A stretch of 64,000 nucleotides of DNA, from assembly GCF_032362555.1 (NCBI RefSeq), contig NC_083523.1:3137501-3201500 (forward strand), read 5' to 3'. The notes beneath the pieces are model-generated. The model ran no database searches and was not told the DNA's origin. It saw only the letters and a program-made list of their open reading frames with translations. Numbering within the stretch: the stretch's first letter is position 1; the number at the start of each line of letters is the position of its first letter. Positions 1-12,035 of the stretch are shown piece after piece. The position numbers and the translations under genes were made by a program. This stretch comes from Amyelois transitella (Eukaryota; Arthropoda; Insecta; Lepidoptera; Pyralidae).

Positions 1-178
1 ATAGGCTTATACACTTAAGATTCTTTTTTAAGCGATGGACTAGCAACCTGTCACTATTTGAATCTCAATTCCATTACAAAGCCATACAGATGAACGTGTC
101 CTATCAGTTTTTTAAAGACTGTTGGCTCTGTCTACCCCGCAAGGGATAAAGACGTGACGTAAGTATATGTGTGTATAA
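1..178 (+). repeat. (ATGT)n-tailed lepidopteran repeat (family A), 5' end outside window
   Basis: This is the 3' two thirds of the commonest repeat in the window. It holds the block 'ctagcaacctgtcactattt', then 'gttggctctgtctaccccgc' and 'aagggata', and ends in a degenerate ATGT-rich tail. The full unit is about 250 bp. It is non-coding and probably a non-autonomous element of SINE type, but its class is not proved by the sequence. Confidence 0.85.
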
Positions 179-698
179 TGTTTAATAATAAATAAGTTTT
201 TTCCTGACGGTTTGACCGGGTTGCACCAACCTTGGTCACAGGATAACAGACGTTTGCTATAAATTTATAACCATACAACGAGTGAGTTTAAAAAAAAAAA
301 ATTATTAAGACGGTGGTCGATTTGGTAAGATGACCGATAAAAATGCGTGATGCGCATTAAGGCATAAGGACGCTTTAGAAGCGGCAGTAAATTTAGTTTT
401 AAGTGATGTTTAAAATGTCCCATTATTTTAACAAACAATAATTTTGAAATGGAATTTGAATGTAAATTCCAAATGCTATTAACTCCGATTTACCATGTGA
501 CCAACCAAAAAAGTTCCAGCCCTTCTTGAACCCAGTATGTATACCCCTGAGTTTTATAAAATCGAATGAACATTTTATTTTCTTTTACTCCCGATATTTT
601 GTAAGAGTTCCCTCTGGAGAGCCGGATACCTGCCACGCAGATTTACCCCGGCCTGTAGGGAAATTGTATCTTAAATGGACTACATTTTTGTATATATG
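179..698. other. Intergenic stretch
   Basis: There is no coding signal. Around 303-330 is a fragment like 'cggtggtcgatttggtaaga', which resembles the head of the tRNA-like SINE found better preserved at 6000-6190. The rest is AT-rich unique-looking DNA. Confidence 0.5.
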
Positions 699-948
699 TG
701 CCGTATGGTTTTCTGGACTTTAAAATAGAACCATCTTTCCCATATGTGTCGTTAAAGGCGACTTAGGGATAGGCTTATAAACTTGGGATTCTACTTTTAG
801 GTCATGGGCTAGCAACCTGTCACTGTTTGAAACTCAACTGTTAACCCAAATAGCTGAAAATGGCCTATCACTCTTCAAGATTGTTGGCTCTGTCTAACCC
901 GCAAGGGATATAAACGTGATAATATATATTTATATATGTATGTTCCAC
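699..948 (+). repeat. Family A repeat, nearly full length, diverged
   Basis: It starts with a diverged copy of the GCCGTGTGGTTCC head, runs through the 'aaaggcgactta' and 'ctagcaacctgtcact' blocks, and ends in the 'aacccgcaagggata' block with a short tail. It is an old copy by its divergence from the copy at 55076. Confidence 0.85.
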
Positions 949-1644
949 TTATGATAGCTTAATCTTTATTTACCTAAATCCAGCCCAAGATGCAAAAACA
1001 AGTCCAGTTTAAATAAAGGAAAGTTTGCTTCTAATTATCCTGGAAATACGAAATACTATGAATATAAACGATAAGAAACCATTACAGCGGCTTACGCTAC
1101 CGTTTGAGATAAACCCGGCGATAAACTAATGAGAATGTAGAAGAATAACTTTTATTCATCAATTATTACTTAATGTGAATAGAACTTAAAATTTAAAAAT
1201 AAATATTCACGCAAGCTAATTTTGTAAATTTTATAATTTTTCCCGAAAAGATTACTCCAAGAAAAGCCAGTTAACAATAAAGCCTTGACGTACAACATAT
1301 GACACTCGGCAGCTGTGACTCCTTACGAAAGTAACGTCAAAAAACCCAAATTCCCATGGGATGCAACTAAACATATCTTTTTGGTATCTATAAAGTCAAA
1401 AGAACTTCATAGACTACTGAAGACAGTGTATAGAATCGTTAGATATCACGAGCATCTTACCTAAGCTCTTATAAAAAAGTTATTTCTGAATAAACTTACG
1501 AGTATTTTTAATCGATGAAAAAGTGAGTCAACTTCAAGAAACTTTCTAAATAAATAGTTTAACCCCTTTTTCGAGTCTCCTATCACTATTTAGTTGTTTT
1601 TAAGGTATTTACTTTGTTTTTAGATCATTTTATTAAATAAAACA
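949..1644. other. Intergenic stretch
   Basis: AT-rich DNA with no convincing ORF, RNA gene or complete repeat. Confidence 0.5.
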
Positions 1645-1800
1645 ATATACATACATACATTAAATCACTCCTCTTTCCCGCAGAGTAGGCAGACTACCTC
1701 TTTCCACTTGCCACGATCTCTGCATACTTCCTTCGCTTCATCCACATTCACAACTCTCTTCATGCAAGCTCGGCGGTTTCGGGTACTCTTGACCTGACCC
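1645..1800 (+). repeat. Second common lepidopteran repeat (family B)
   Basis: This copy carries the blocks 'catacatacatt', 'cctctttcccgcagagtagg', 'ctttccacttgccacgatct' and 'aagctcggcggtttcgggta'. Other copies or fragments lie at 4376-4510, 7735-7830, 10030-10130, 18655-18725, 19335-19540, 48631-48700 and 61680-61760. The class is unknown and it is non-coding. Confidence 0.75.
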
Positions 1801-3734
1801 TTAAAATAAAACAATTTCATGTACCGAATTAAGTCAATAAGTAACTCAATAAGTAAATTATTTTCTTACAAAAGTAATGTAATTCTGAGACCTCCTTATT
1901 TTGCGTCCCGCCGGTGTCGGCTTAAGTTCTAATGTTGTATTTATTACTACTTTACCTACATTTCCAGCCGGTCTGCTGAGAAGTTTTTTTTTTCATATTT
2001 CCTACCTAATTGTACCCCGCGGCTTCGCTAACTTTTATGGAAGACTTAATTCGCTTTGTTTCGGCTTTATGTCTTATTTATTGAAACCTCAGTATGCTAC
2101 GAGATATATTTTTTCGTAGATAATCTTGCTTTTTTTCCTCTAATTTGAGAACTAACTTAATCGAAAGTAATAATATAGTTACACAACATATCACACACAC
2201 ACGTCATAGGCACAGTCAAGTATCTCGAAAAGACTAGAATACCATTAACAGCTAGCCTAATGAAGGAATTGAGATTCAGGTAATGACAGGTTGCTAGCCC
2301 ATCGCCTAAAAAGGAATCCGAAATTTGTAAGTTTTTCCCTTGATTTATTTTTACAATCTTCGCGGGAAGAGAAGCAGCTAACTACTCTATGCTATTTCTT
2401 TGCTTTCAGCTTAGATTATACATATAAGCTTCAAACCAGTATAATAGCCAAATTTGTGAGAATCTGAATTCTCAAACCAAAAATTTAAAAAGTTACTTAC
2501 TAAATGTAAGTAACTTTTAAAATTTTTGGTTTACTTTAACTACTGGTTTGGTTTACTAACTTTTTTTTTTTCAATTTAATTTCTACACTTTTTCCGGCCA
2601 GTCCGTCGTTTGGGTTAGTGATTTCGTACACGACATAAACAAACAAGGGTCCCAGTTTCAGCCTAAACTGAATTGGCGAGTGCTGTGCATGTTTGTGTAC
2701 ACGGACAGACAATCAAGTGAGTTCGCATTGATTTGCACGTCTACCTATTTTCACCACATATACTACACTATGCACGTTTAAAACCTTTACGGGGTAGTCA
2801 GAGAGTCATGTAGGCTATATTTAGGTGGACGTCTTAATGATGGGTTTGAGATACCAAAATTGTGACAAGTTGCTAACCTATCGCCTTAAAGAAGAATCCC
2901 AAGTGTATAACCTCTTCTTAATTTCCCTACTTTATCCACATATTAAAAAAAAAAGTATTTGTATACTTCCCACCACACCCCGTCTTTTCCATTACATATT
3001 ACAGGCCTCCCGTTGTGCCCCAGCCATTTCATGTAGCCTTCCCTAAAACAACGTGGGAGCATGTCCCTCATTTGAAATGCAGAGGGCCGCATGTACCGGC
3101 GTCCTGTACCTACAAAGATTGATGCCAGAAGTTAATTGGAGCCCGATGTCACTACTAACATTTAAGTTGCTTTAGAACCAACCAATTGTCTCTTAATATG
3201 CAGTAAGTTACTTTTTGTTGTTGCGTCTTGTTGGTAAAGAAAAAAAGCCCGCCATTGCAAGTGATTTGTTTCTTTTATAACTATGTAGGTACTTACTATT
3301 TTCTTGTTACTGTGTAAATTTCTTTGCAAAAAAGATATTACATACAAACAAACAAAAGACGAAAATCTTTCTTACAAAACACGACAGTTAGCACACACTA
3401 TTTTTTTGACCATCGTGGAATCTTGTATGAAGACTGGATGTATAGCATTCTGAATTTCTGACTACAGAAACCGGTTACTCCGCACTAGGTTCGCGGGTAA
3501 AGTGAATATTTCCGACAAACCTCTACATCGAAACATTGGATTTTCCCGCCATGTTGAGTCGTCAATCGAAATGTAGCAAAGCTGAGATACACACAGACAT
3601 ATTGATCATATTTAATAGTAAGAAGTTTTAGCGTGGTCGTCGCGCTTCGTTGAGTCAGTTGAGACTTGAGAGACTTGACTTGAGAACGGCACTTTAAAAT
3701 AGGAACACACCATATTTTGTCGGACGTAGACGTA
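1801..3734. other. Intergenic stretch with repeat fragments
   Basis: It contains minus-strand family A fragments at about 2248-2340 and 2840-2915, a strong inverted repeat at 2474-2532 (listed separately) and a fragment with 'ccccgcggcttcgct' near 2015 that belongs to another worn interspersed repeat. No gene is seen. Confidence 0.5.
2474..2532. repeat. Near-perfect short-loop inverted repeat
   Basis: The arms at 2474-2500 and 2506-2532 are complementary over 27 bp with one mismatch, around the 5-nt loop TAAAT. Its transcript would fold into a stable hairpin. The loop is too small and the stem too perfect for a typical animal pre-miRNA, so an origin by template switching or a palindromic element is more likely. 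Confidence 0.85.
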
Positions 3735-3910
3735 ATGGATAAAGGGCGACTAAGGGAGGGGCTTTAAGTTGGGGTACCTCTTGAAATTGTCACTATTTTG
3801 GTCGCAATTTTCTCAGTTAGCCATACAGCTAAACCTGGCCTTTCAGTCATAGCGAGGCCGTTCGCCCTGCCTGCCTCGTGAGGGACGGAAAGACGTAAGA
3901 CGTGATTATT
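3735..3910 (+). repeat. Family A repeat, strongly diverged
   Basis: The order of blocks 'gggcgactaaggga', 'gccatacagctaaacctggc' and 'gtgagggacgg' matches the family A consensus at a distance. It is an old copy. Confidence 0.6.
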
Positions 3911-4106
3911 ATTTTTTGGTGACCTGTAACACAGGTGGGTTATACCCACCTATCTCAGGCACCAGTTCTCTCCACTTAATTTAGATATTGCCATAAGCTG
4001 AACTATGTATACTTACTACTTATAAGTTGAGAGAAAAATAAACGATTATTTATTATTATTTTACATAAAACCACACTGCTTTCTCGGGGCATAATACAGA
4101 GACTAT

Positions 4107-4368
4107 GCCGTGTGGTTCCCGGCACCATTACAAAAAATAATAGGACCACTCCATCTCTTTCCCATGGATGTCGTAAAGGGCGACTAAGGGATAGGCTTAC
4201 AAACTTGGGATTCTTCTTTTAGGCGACAGGCTAGCAACTTGTCACTATTTGAATCTCAATTCTATATCATTCAGCCAAACAGCTGAACGTGGCCTATCAG
4301 TCTTTTTAAGACTGTTGGCTCTGTCTACCCCGCAAGGGATATAGACGTGATTATATGTATGTATGTTA
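4107..4368 (+). repeat. Family A repeat, full length
   Basis: It begins GCCGTGTGGTTCCCGGCACC, continues through every block of the family and ends with 'gattatatgtatgtatg'. It is one of the better-preserved copies. A family B copy follows directly (4376-4510), so two repeats are arrayed here. Confidence 0.9.
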
Positions 4369-4375
4369 TACAGAG

Positions 4376-4510
4376 ACTACATATACACTTGCAACGATCT
4401 TTGCATACGTATTCTTGTCATTCACATTCATCTGATGACTTAAGCTCGTCAGTTTAAGTGATCTTGACCCGACCTTTCGTCAGGACGTCTCGATTTGATC
4501 AAGGTACGTT
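4376..4510 (+). repeat. Family B repeat, diverged
   Basis: It carries 'acagagactacat', 'cacttgcaacgatctttgca', 'cattcacattcat' and 'cttgacccgacctttcgtca', in the order seen at 1645 and 19335. Confidence 0.65.
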
Positions 4511-5999
4511 TTTATAGGACTTTCCCTTTCAAAGTCCCCTTTCAAAGTATATATATATTTAGTTTATAGAAAAAGAACACTCCTTGTCTATAAGAATAAT
4601 AATGTTAACTTTAGTAGTACATACTACAGTACGCCCGCGGATCCACCCGCGTAAAACCAAAAATCCCGATAACTTACGTTCCCGCGAGACTTTCGGGAAA
4701 CCCTTTCTTAGTGCAACCTAAGACCACATAATAGATTACTTATTCTAAATTTCGCGGTTTGTACTTCAGTAACTCGGTAACAGAAGAGTTTCTCAGCATT
4801 CCTGATTTTTTTTTCTTCAACACAAACTTCTTCATGAAAAAATTAAAATTTCGGCTTAGTATTCAGACATTCGCTAACCTGTCTGTCTGTGTGTGGCGTG
4901 AAAACTCGGTAAGCACGTTCACACAGCCGTTGCGATTGCAACCGACTGACGTTTGAGTATCGACACGTTTCCCGAACCAGTCATTTCCCTGTTCGCCGTA
5001 TTTTATACTAGTAATCACATATACTGTTTGCTTCTCAAGAGATATCCACGTTTGGAGTCGTAAATATTGTTGTTGCTGTTATAAAATCTACTTGTGTAAA
5101 TCCTGTTTAGCAGAGTTACTAGTGAACTGCCACCACTATTGAGTTTGACGATGAATAATACTTATAATGCCAAAACTCTCGCTCGCTCTCACATCATGGC
5201 GTATTCCCTAGGGTTCCTAAGCTAGCAAAACTTTGCCAGAACGACGTTCACCAGGCTCCTCTCAAAGAGGTGAGGATGTAACCGGAACCAACACCAGGAA
5301 GAAGATTATCACGTTTCCTACTGAAAAGGTCCCATCACTATGATTTAACTTTCTAATGATATCTTTATTAATAGTAAAATTTTAAGTAGTAAGATCCAAT
5401 TGTCTACAATAAAAACTTACCTACCTATTGAAATACGAAACGATAAATAACAATGATAAATTGCTAAAAGGAAAAACACGATTCATCCATCTTATTAAAC
5501 ACGAATTTAGTATCTTCCAAACTGTTCCACTTCATTTAAAATTTAAAACTAACCGCCATTTCCATTTTAAAAGACAGATCCAGAAGTTTTGGCGCCTGAA
5601 TATAATACAAAGGCAATACAAAATGGCCCTCACCGTCCGTCCGCGGATTGCTATGAGCCCGGCACCAGGCGCTTCAAATTGCTTCTCAGCACTACTTTAG
5701 TAAATGGAGATATTTTATCCATTGTAAGTTACAAAGAATTTGAATTTTACTTTATTAAATGCTGTTAGCAAGCATCGTGGCAAGTGGAAAGATGTAGTCC
5801 TAAACTCAACCAACTGATCTGTTTAAGAAACTCCATCGTTAAAATCATATTTGAAATAGATACCTACTTAGGTGAAAATTACTGGCTATTTAGTTGATAA
5901 TTTATAAAGAGCTAAGAGACTCTTAAAAAACCTACTTTTTTTTTTTAATAACCTTATACAATTACGAGTTGGTAAAAGCTTGTGAATGAAATACGCGGT
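4511..5999. other. Intergenic stretch with repeat fragments
   Basis: Around 4628-4700 is a worn fragment with 'cgcccgcggatccacccgcg', of a repeat also seen at 39576, 57595 and 61150. Around 5250-5310 is a piece of the SINE that is better preserved at 6000-6190. An open stretch at 5428-5700 shows no recognisable protein. Confidence 0.45.
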
Positions 6000-6190
6000 C
6001 AACAAGAGCGTCGGTGGTCGAATCGGTAAGGTTTACCTACAAAGACTGCGGACGTCAGATGGGAGTCGCTTCGTTTAAAAACCTGACTCATTAATCCAGG
6101 ATCCATAGTCAAAGGCATACCCCGGGCTCCTCACCAGAGAGGTGAGGATGCAAACGGGACTAAAGCCAGGAGGACAAAGAAATACACAGT
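6000..6190 (+). repeat. tRNA-like SINE (family C)
   Basis: The head 'gtcggtggtcgaatcggtaa' resembles a Pol III A-box region, and the body holds 'ggagtcgcttcg', 'ctcaccagagaggtgaggat' and 'gggactaaagccaggagg'. Related pieces lie at 5250, 28671, 31490-31615 and, reversed, 32530-32640. It is non-coding. The SINE label is an inference from the A-box-like head and short length. Confidence 0.6.
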
Positions 6191-6632
6191 CAAAAGACTT
6201 TATGAGCCAACCAACGCCTGGATTTCCTAAAGAACATATTATACTTCTTACTATCTTCATCCCTTAACCAATAGTCTCAAAAATTCAAGGATATGTTTGG
6301 CAGGATGAAAGTTAATTCAGAGGTAGTGACAGGTCGCTAGCAACCACCTAAAAGAAAAATCCTTATTATAATTTCAATAACTACGTACTTAGGTACAGTC
6401 GAAACCTGTGCTCGAAATCAACAATTGAACAAACAAATCATACACTTCAAACACACGTTGTTAAAATTTTCCAAGGTATGAATATCAGGTGTTCGAATTG
6501 AAATATATGAGTAAATTATTATAGATTCCACCTGTATCATATTAACGACAGATGCTTAGCAATCACGCCGTGTCGACCGTGACATAACTTTTATTTTACT
6601 GCGTGCGTTTTATATTAAGTAATATAAGTAAC

Positions 6633-6714
6633 ATAAAATCAGTTATACGATTAGTGAAAGTGACAAACACAGAATATAAAATCAGTTATACGATTAGTGA
6701 AGTGACAAACACAG
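6633..6714. repeat. Direct tandem duplication in the UGT upstream region
   Basis: A ~40-bp unit beginning 'ataaaatcagttatacgatt' occurs twice, at 6633-6672 and 6676-6714, with one single-base difference. It lies about 500 bp before the UGT start codon, so it could affect promoter function, but nothing in the sequence shows that. Confidence 0.85.
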
Positions 6715-7204
6715 GGTTAGTATACTCATTTATAATACGAGTAACATTAAGTAACAGATTAAAGTAAAGATTAATCCAATTTTTCTGTCAAATTGCGGTC
6801 GGTTACTTTTTAGCACAGAGCACTGCAAACGCAAACTACGGTAGACACGTTCTTAGCTCTGTAATTTCTGTGATGTGTTTATTTGAACCATTTTACTTTC
6901 AATCACCATCTTCTTTTTCCATGAAACGAATCCTGTTAAGCCTCAACAATCTTTGCAGAAAAATCAACGATAAAGGAAAACATTGTGAGTAAAACCTGCA
7001 CAATGAGATATTAATTTGAACCCTCATTCCAAAATGCTTATTCATATACCATATGGGTTAACAGCATAATTATGCATTTACCATATTTTCAAATACACGT
7101 TCCTTTATCGTTCTTTTTCTGAAAAGATTGTGGACACTAAATGGGATTGACATATATAGGATTATTTTTTTCTTAATTTCTTTTTTAAGCCTTGAATCTA
7201 TAAA

Positions 7205-10200
7205 ATGCCACCACATTGGATGTGTTTCCTTCTTCTTGTGGTGCCAAGTGGAGCCTTGAGGGTATTAGTGGTGTTTCCATTCACGTCTCCAAGCCATAAT
7301 TTGCTGGGACGATCAGTCGTCAGACATCTCTTAGATGCGAATCATGAGGTAAGGATTCAAACAAAAACATATTTATTTACAAAAAGAAGAGGTAGGTACT
7401 CTATATTTTAGTACATTCTTTTTTCTATCCCTTTAACTTGATAAAATATAATCTATAAAGTTAGGTATTCTTCTTCATAATTCCTTCATTGCAGGTTGTC
7501 CATATCACATCATTTCCTTACAAAACGGCAAAAGAAAATCTAACCGAAATCAGTATCGAGGCTTTAGGGGCACAAATTTTGGAAGAAATAGAAAATGGCA
7601 AGTACCAACTTTGTTTGGGCTGAATTACCATACCTACTAAGTTGATACAGTTGGCTCTGTGTACCCCGCAAGGGATATAACGTGACTTAATGTTAATGTA
7701 TGTTAACACATATGTATATAATATATTCTACATACATACAAACATACATTTATCACGCCTCTTTCCCTGGGGGGTAGGCAGAGACCACATTTTTCCTTTC
7801 ATAATATATTACTCGTATACTTGTACGATGTAAGTATAAAAACATTCACACAAACATGCCACGTTCAGTTGTATGGCTTAATGATGGAATTGAGAATCAA
7901 ATAGTGACAGGATGCTAGCTCATCGCCTACTAAAAGAATCTTAGTTTATTGTTTGTAGCCTTTGACAACATCCATGGGAAAAATATGAGGTGGTCTTATT
8001 CTAAAGAGCCGGGAACCACACGGCAATCTCATAATTATTAATATATGGATATTGTTTTAGCTCGAGTTTATTCTGTGAAAAATTTGGTTGGTCATAAAAA
8101 CGACTTTAATGCCATCAAAAAGTTGTATTTCCCTTACGACTTCCACAAACGTACCTTGGACAATGAGAACATGACAAAGTTCCTGTCCGACCCGCGAGAG
8201 AAATTCGACGTGGTTCTGATAGAATGGTTCTTCTCTGATCTGTTTGCTGGGTAAGTTTTAAACCGACATCTAAATGGCGAAGATCCTCATTTCGACATTC
8301 TTTTTTTGATAAATAAGATAAATTGATTCGGTCCTAATTTCGTGAGTAATTTGTAACTATACATTTTACATTGATTTGGAGGCGATGTAATGAGAAACAA
8401 TGTCATAAACCGTCGAAGATAGTAGTAAAATTAAGGCAAGTTAACTTTTTAATACATTTTCACGTGATTTCATTTAAGTATTTTGTTTTATATTTTGAAA
8501 GCTACCTAGCTTAGGTATAGCTACCTATACGTCTTCGTCGAGAAGCGGCACAATTACAATACACATCCTTTCTTCTATACACTTCAATACACTTGCCTAT
8601 TTAGGAAAAAATACAATAGCATATATACGAAAGTAGCTACATAAATATCTACCTCCCTTTCAGCATCCCCCCATTGTTCCAGTGTCCGTTTATTTGGATG
8701 GCTTCAACGGATGCGCATTGGCAAGTCCTTAGTTTGGTAGGAGAAGTGCCGAACCCTGCTTACACCCCGGACATCTTCGACTTATCCCCAACAGCAAGCC
8801 TGTGGGATAGAGTATGCTCCCTTGCATATTTTGTAAAGAAATATTTTTTATCTAAGTGAGTAGTTATCAAATTACTTAGATACTTAGACGATATATACGA
8901 AAGATTGTGGGCATGTATGTTTGTTCTTCTTTCTTAAATTTTAAGTAAGTAATTAAGCGACCACTGCCGAGATGAAAAAAAAACCATTAATCGTAGGCTC
9001 TCATCTTAATATAATAAGCTAGGTAGTGTGCAATGTGCAGGTTTCCTCGCGATATTTTCTATACTAAACTAATATAACTCAGAAAAGTAACATGGCCGCC
9101 GTAATATTTGAAACTGCACAGCACAGTTATTTATTCAGGCACTATGACCGTTCGACTATCGAAGCTGCGTGCATATCTAGTATTGTCATTATTTCAGAAT
9201 ATTTTTCGCTACTCTTGAAAAATCAACTTACAACGCCGTCTATCCAAGCATAGCGGTTAAAAGAGGAGTGTCTATGCCTTCGTATGAAGATGCCGTGTAC
9301 AACGCATCGATGCTCTTCATAAACTCTCACCCAGCCTTGGGGATGCCCCACAATATACCACTGAACGCCAAATATATTGGGGGATATCATATGGATACTG
9401 ATTTAAAATCAATGCCAACGGTAGGTACGACACTAAAGCAGGTAAACGTTAATTTGAACTTTTCTTGTTAGTAATCAGAGGTTTATGTTTATGACCTTAA
9501 CTCTACTAACTTATTTTTCCAATTTACTTGGAAACAAACAGCAACCATATAATTGTACCTATGTTCAAATTTTTTTGTTTGCTACCTGACAAATATGGCC
9601 GTAGGTAATTATAACATATTAATAAAATATATTGATACATAAGAGAGTTCCAAAATTTATTAAAAAAAAAAAAAAAAAGAAAAGCACCTTTATTAGCATT
9701 TTCACACAAAACTTGTAAATTTCTTCTAGCATTTACAAAACATAATGGACAATGCTAATCACGGAGTCATATACTTCAGTTTGGGCACTAACTTGGAAAG
9801 CAGGTTAATGTCTGGAGACATGATCAGTTCCTTGCTAACGATGTTCTCGAAACTAAAACAAGCTGTGATATGGAAATTTGAGGAACACCTAAAAAATGTG
9901 CCTAAAAATGTCTATTTGGCGAGATGGGCGCCCCAGCTGAATATTTTAGGTGAATTTCTTTGATAATTATTAAGTTTATAAACTACGTAAATGACCTAAA
10001 TTCATAACTGTTAATGTATAATTACGACTTTTACTGAAGCACAGAGAAACCTTTCCATTTGCCACGATCCTTACTTCATTCCTTTGATCCACATTTATCA
10101 ATCTTTTCATGCAACTTAGGTAACAAAGGACCAAATGGAATAATCCTGTTTCAGCTCATCCCAATTTGAAAATCTTCATAACACACAGTGGTCGAATGTC

Positions 10201-10972
10201 TTTGACGGAGGCTGTACATTACGGTGTACCAGTCATAGGTATACCAATGTACGCAGACCAATTTCTGAATATCAAAGCCTGTGTTAAGAAGCATGTGGGC
10301 CTAGAAGTGACATTGAAGGAAAATTTGGCTGACGACCTGATGGATGCTATTACAGAAATTCTCAATAATCGGACGTGAGTATTGTATTTGTTTACCCCGG
10401 AAAAATAAAGATGTGATATGTGTCTCATCCACGTAATACGATAACTACGTTAAGACTTACGAGTCTTTACTTATCAGATTTCTATGATCATCTTCCCGGC
10501 GTTAGGCTCAGGTTTCTCCAAAGCGGAGAGGAGACGAGAGGAGCTGAGCTGCGAAGCTGACAGGTTATTACTCCCAAAATGGGGAGGAAATGTGAGCTAT
10601 ACATAGCGGAAATGTGTGCTTTATGAGCTCAAACTCAGTCAAGCGCTGTCTTGATCACACATCTCCGCTTCGCCGACATTTTCATCAACAACATCAATCT
10701 TTTGTTTCAGATATACGGACAAAGCTCTAGAACTATCTATGACTTACAACCACAGACCTCTTACTCCTGGACAAGAATTAGTTTACTGGGCAGAGCATAC
10801 AGTCATATCCAAGGGCGCTAGGCATTTGAGGCCTACAACCCAAGAGGTGTTCCTGTACCAAAAATCGTATATAGATTTAATTTTAGTCGTTATATTTATT
10901 GGAAGTTTCATATGTTTTGTATGTAGCTTCATTAGAAAGAAACTCAATACTGTGAAGGAAAAACGAAATTGA
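7205..10972 (+). CDS. UDP-glycosyltransferase (UGT family 1), 8 exons, complete
   Basis: It encodes a membrane-bound ER enzyme that transfers sugar (usually glucose in insects) from a UDP-sugar to small lipophilic substrates. Exons by phase and splice sites: 7205-7348, 7495-7597, 8061-8250, 8664-8855, 9198-9441, 9730-9949, 10155-10374 and 10711-10972. They sum to 1575 nt, or 524 aa, a usual UGT length. The start ATG is followed by a signal peptide (residues 1 to about 17) and LRVLVVFPFTSPSHNLLG, a typical UGT N-terminus. WAPQ lies near residue 358 and the UGT signature starting FITHSG, with the DQ that contacts the sugar, at about 371-415. A membrane helix at about 491-512 is followed by a basic cytosolic tail (RKKLNTVKEKRN). 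Intron 2 uses a GC donor (G|GCAAGT), the only choice here that keeps phase. Introns carry family A and B repeats (for example 7637-7690 and 7856-8030). A poly(A) signal lies at 11012. No lesion is seen. The UGT subfamily cannot be assigned by eye. Confidence 0.95.
7856..8030 (-). repeat. Family A repeat in UGT intron 2
   Basis: Read on the minus strand it starts with 'gccgtgtggttcccggc' (8030 downwards) and runs to the 'acagctgaacgtgg' block near 7856. A family B piece (7735-7830) lies beside it. It sits just before the acceptor of exon 3. Confidence 0.8.
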
Positions 10973-11569
10973 TATATTTTTTAATATCTGCGTAAAATAA
11001 CTTAAAGTGAAAATAAAAAGACAAAATTTTGGAAACAAGTACGCCATATCTCTTCTCTTATAATTAAACTTCATGAAATTTTTGTAATAATATGAAGTTA
11101 TGTCGTATAAAATTACTCCCACGGAAGAAAAGCTTACCGTATTATCAAAATCATTGTTTACCCATTATTTTTATTTTTGTGGAAGCTATTCTGGTTTTAA
11201 CACTAATCGCTTACTTGTTAAAAGTAAACACACGCATGCGTTAACACATTTTATTAAATCATAGTTTTACATTGTTAATTTTATAAATTAGGTATATGTT
11301 TAAATAATCTATTTAATATAATACTTCAACATTTAATACTTAACTGATTAAATTATACTATATGAGAAAAGAATAAAAGCAGATCAGCAATAAAAATATA
11401 TGTGAAAAATCAAATTTTAGTAGCAAATAACAATTTTACAAATAGATACATACTAGCTCTTGCTCGGGGCTTCCTTCTTTGAGAATTTTATCGAAATCCA
11501 AGTTTCTGCTGTTTTTGACAGAGTCAAGAGCCATTTTTCCCTTTTACTTAGATACAAGTTAAATAAATA
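10973..11569. other. UGT 3' UTR and spacer
   Basis: The AATAAA at 11012-11017, 40 nt after the UGT stop, is the likely poly(A) signal. The rest up to the transposon is AT-rich and without features. Confidence 0.6.
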
Positions 11570-11780
11570 TAGGGGAAGGGCGGGCAAGACGGTTATGGTA
11601 GGCAAAAAGGGTATTTCATTTATTTCTATGCAAACGAAAGAACGAGACAACACGATCACGGGACGCGCTAGCGCGCTCGCGCCATAGATAAAACAGTACG
11701 CCGCGGGGAGCGGCACGCTTAAGACGAGTGCACTGGGAGCTGTACATGTTTTCGCGCTAAAAAAATACAATATTTGCAAC

Positions 11781-12035
11781 GTAAGTACACTCTATTTTTA
11801 CAATTTATGTGAAGCTTACTGTGAATGAATATACATCGCGTTTAAGTTTGGCATGTGTACTATCAAATACGAGTTCATCATACTAAAATAAAAAATATTT
11901 GTAAATGGTTTTGAGGTGTGGGCTCAGACAGGGGGTGGAAGGCAAAACGGGTCCGGGCAAAACGGGTAGTACCCTTTTTGCCCGCTTAATATTTTTGGTT
12001 TAAAGCATGGCTTTAATTGATCATCTCTATTTCAG
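11781..12035 (+). other. Predicted 5' UTR intron of the transposase gene
   Basis: A consensus donor AAC|GTAAGT stands at 11781 and an acceptor 'tctatttcag' ends at 12035, immediately before the start ATG. Removing this intron would also remove two of the subterminal motif copies from the mRNA. This is an inference from splice consensus only. Confidence 0.6.
11941..11987. repeat. 5' subterminal motif cluster of the pogo-like element
   Basis: It contains GGCAAAACGGGT (11941), GGGCAAAACGGGT (11955) and, inverted, CCCTTTTTGCCCGCTTA (11971). A further variant GGCAAAAAGGGT lies at 11601 just inside the left end. The motif resembles the inner part of the terminal repeat (GGGCAAGACGG), so these are candidate transposase binding sites. 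Confidence 0.75.

Noticed and set aside
7602-7603. GT donor for UGT exon 2
   Set aside because: Using this GT gives 107 nt and the wrong phase for exon 3; the GC donor four bases upstream restores the frame.
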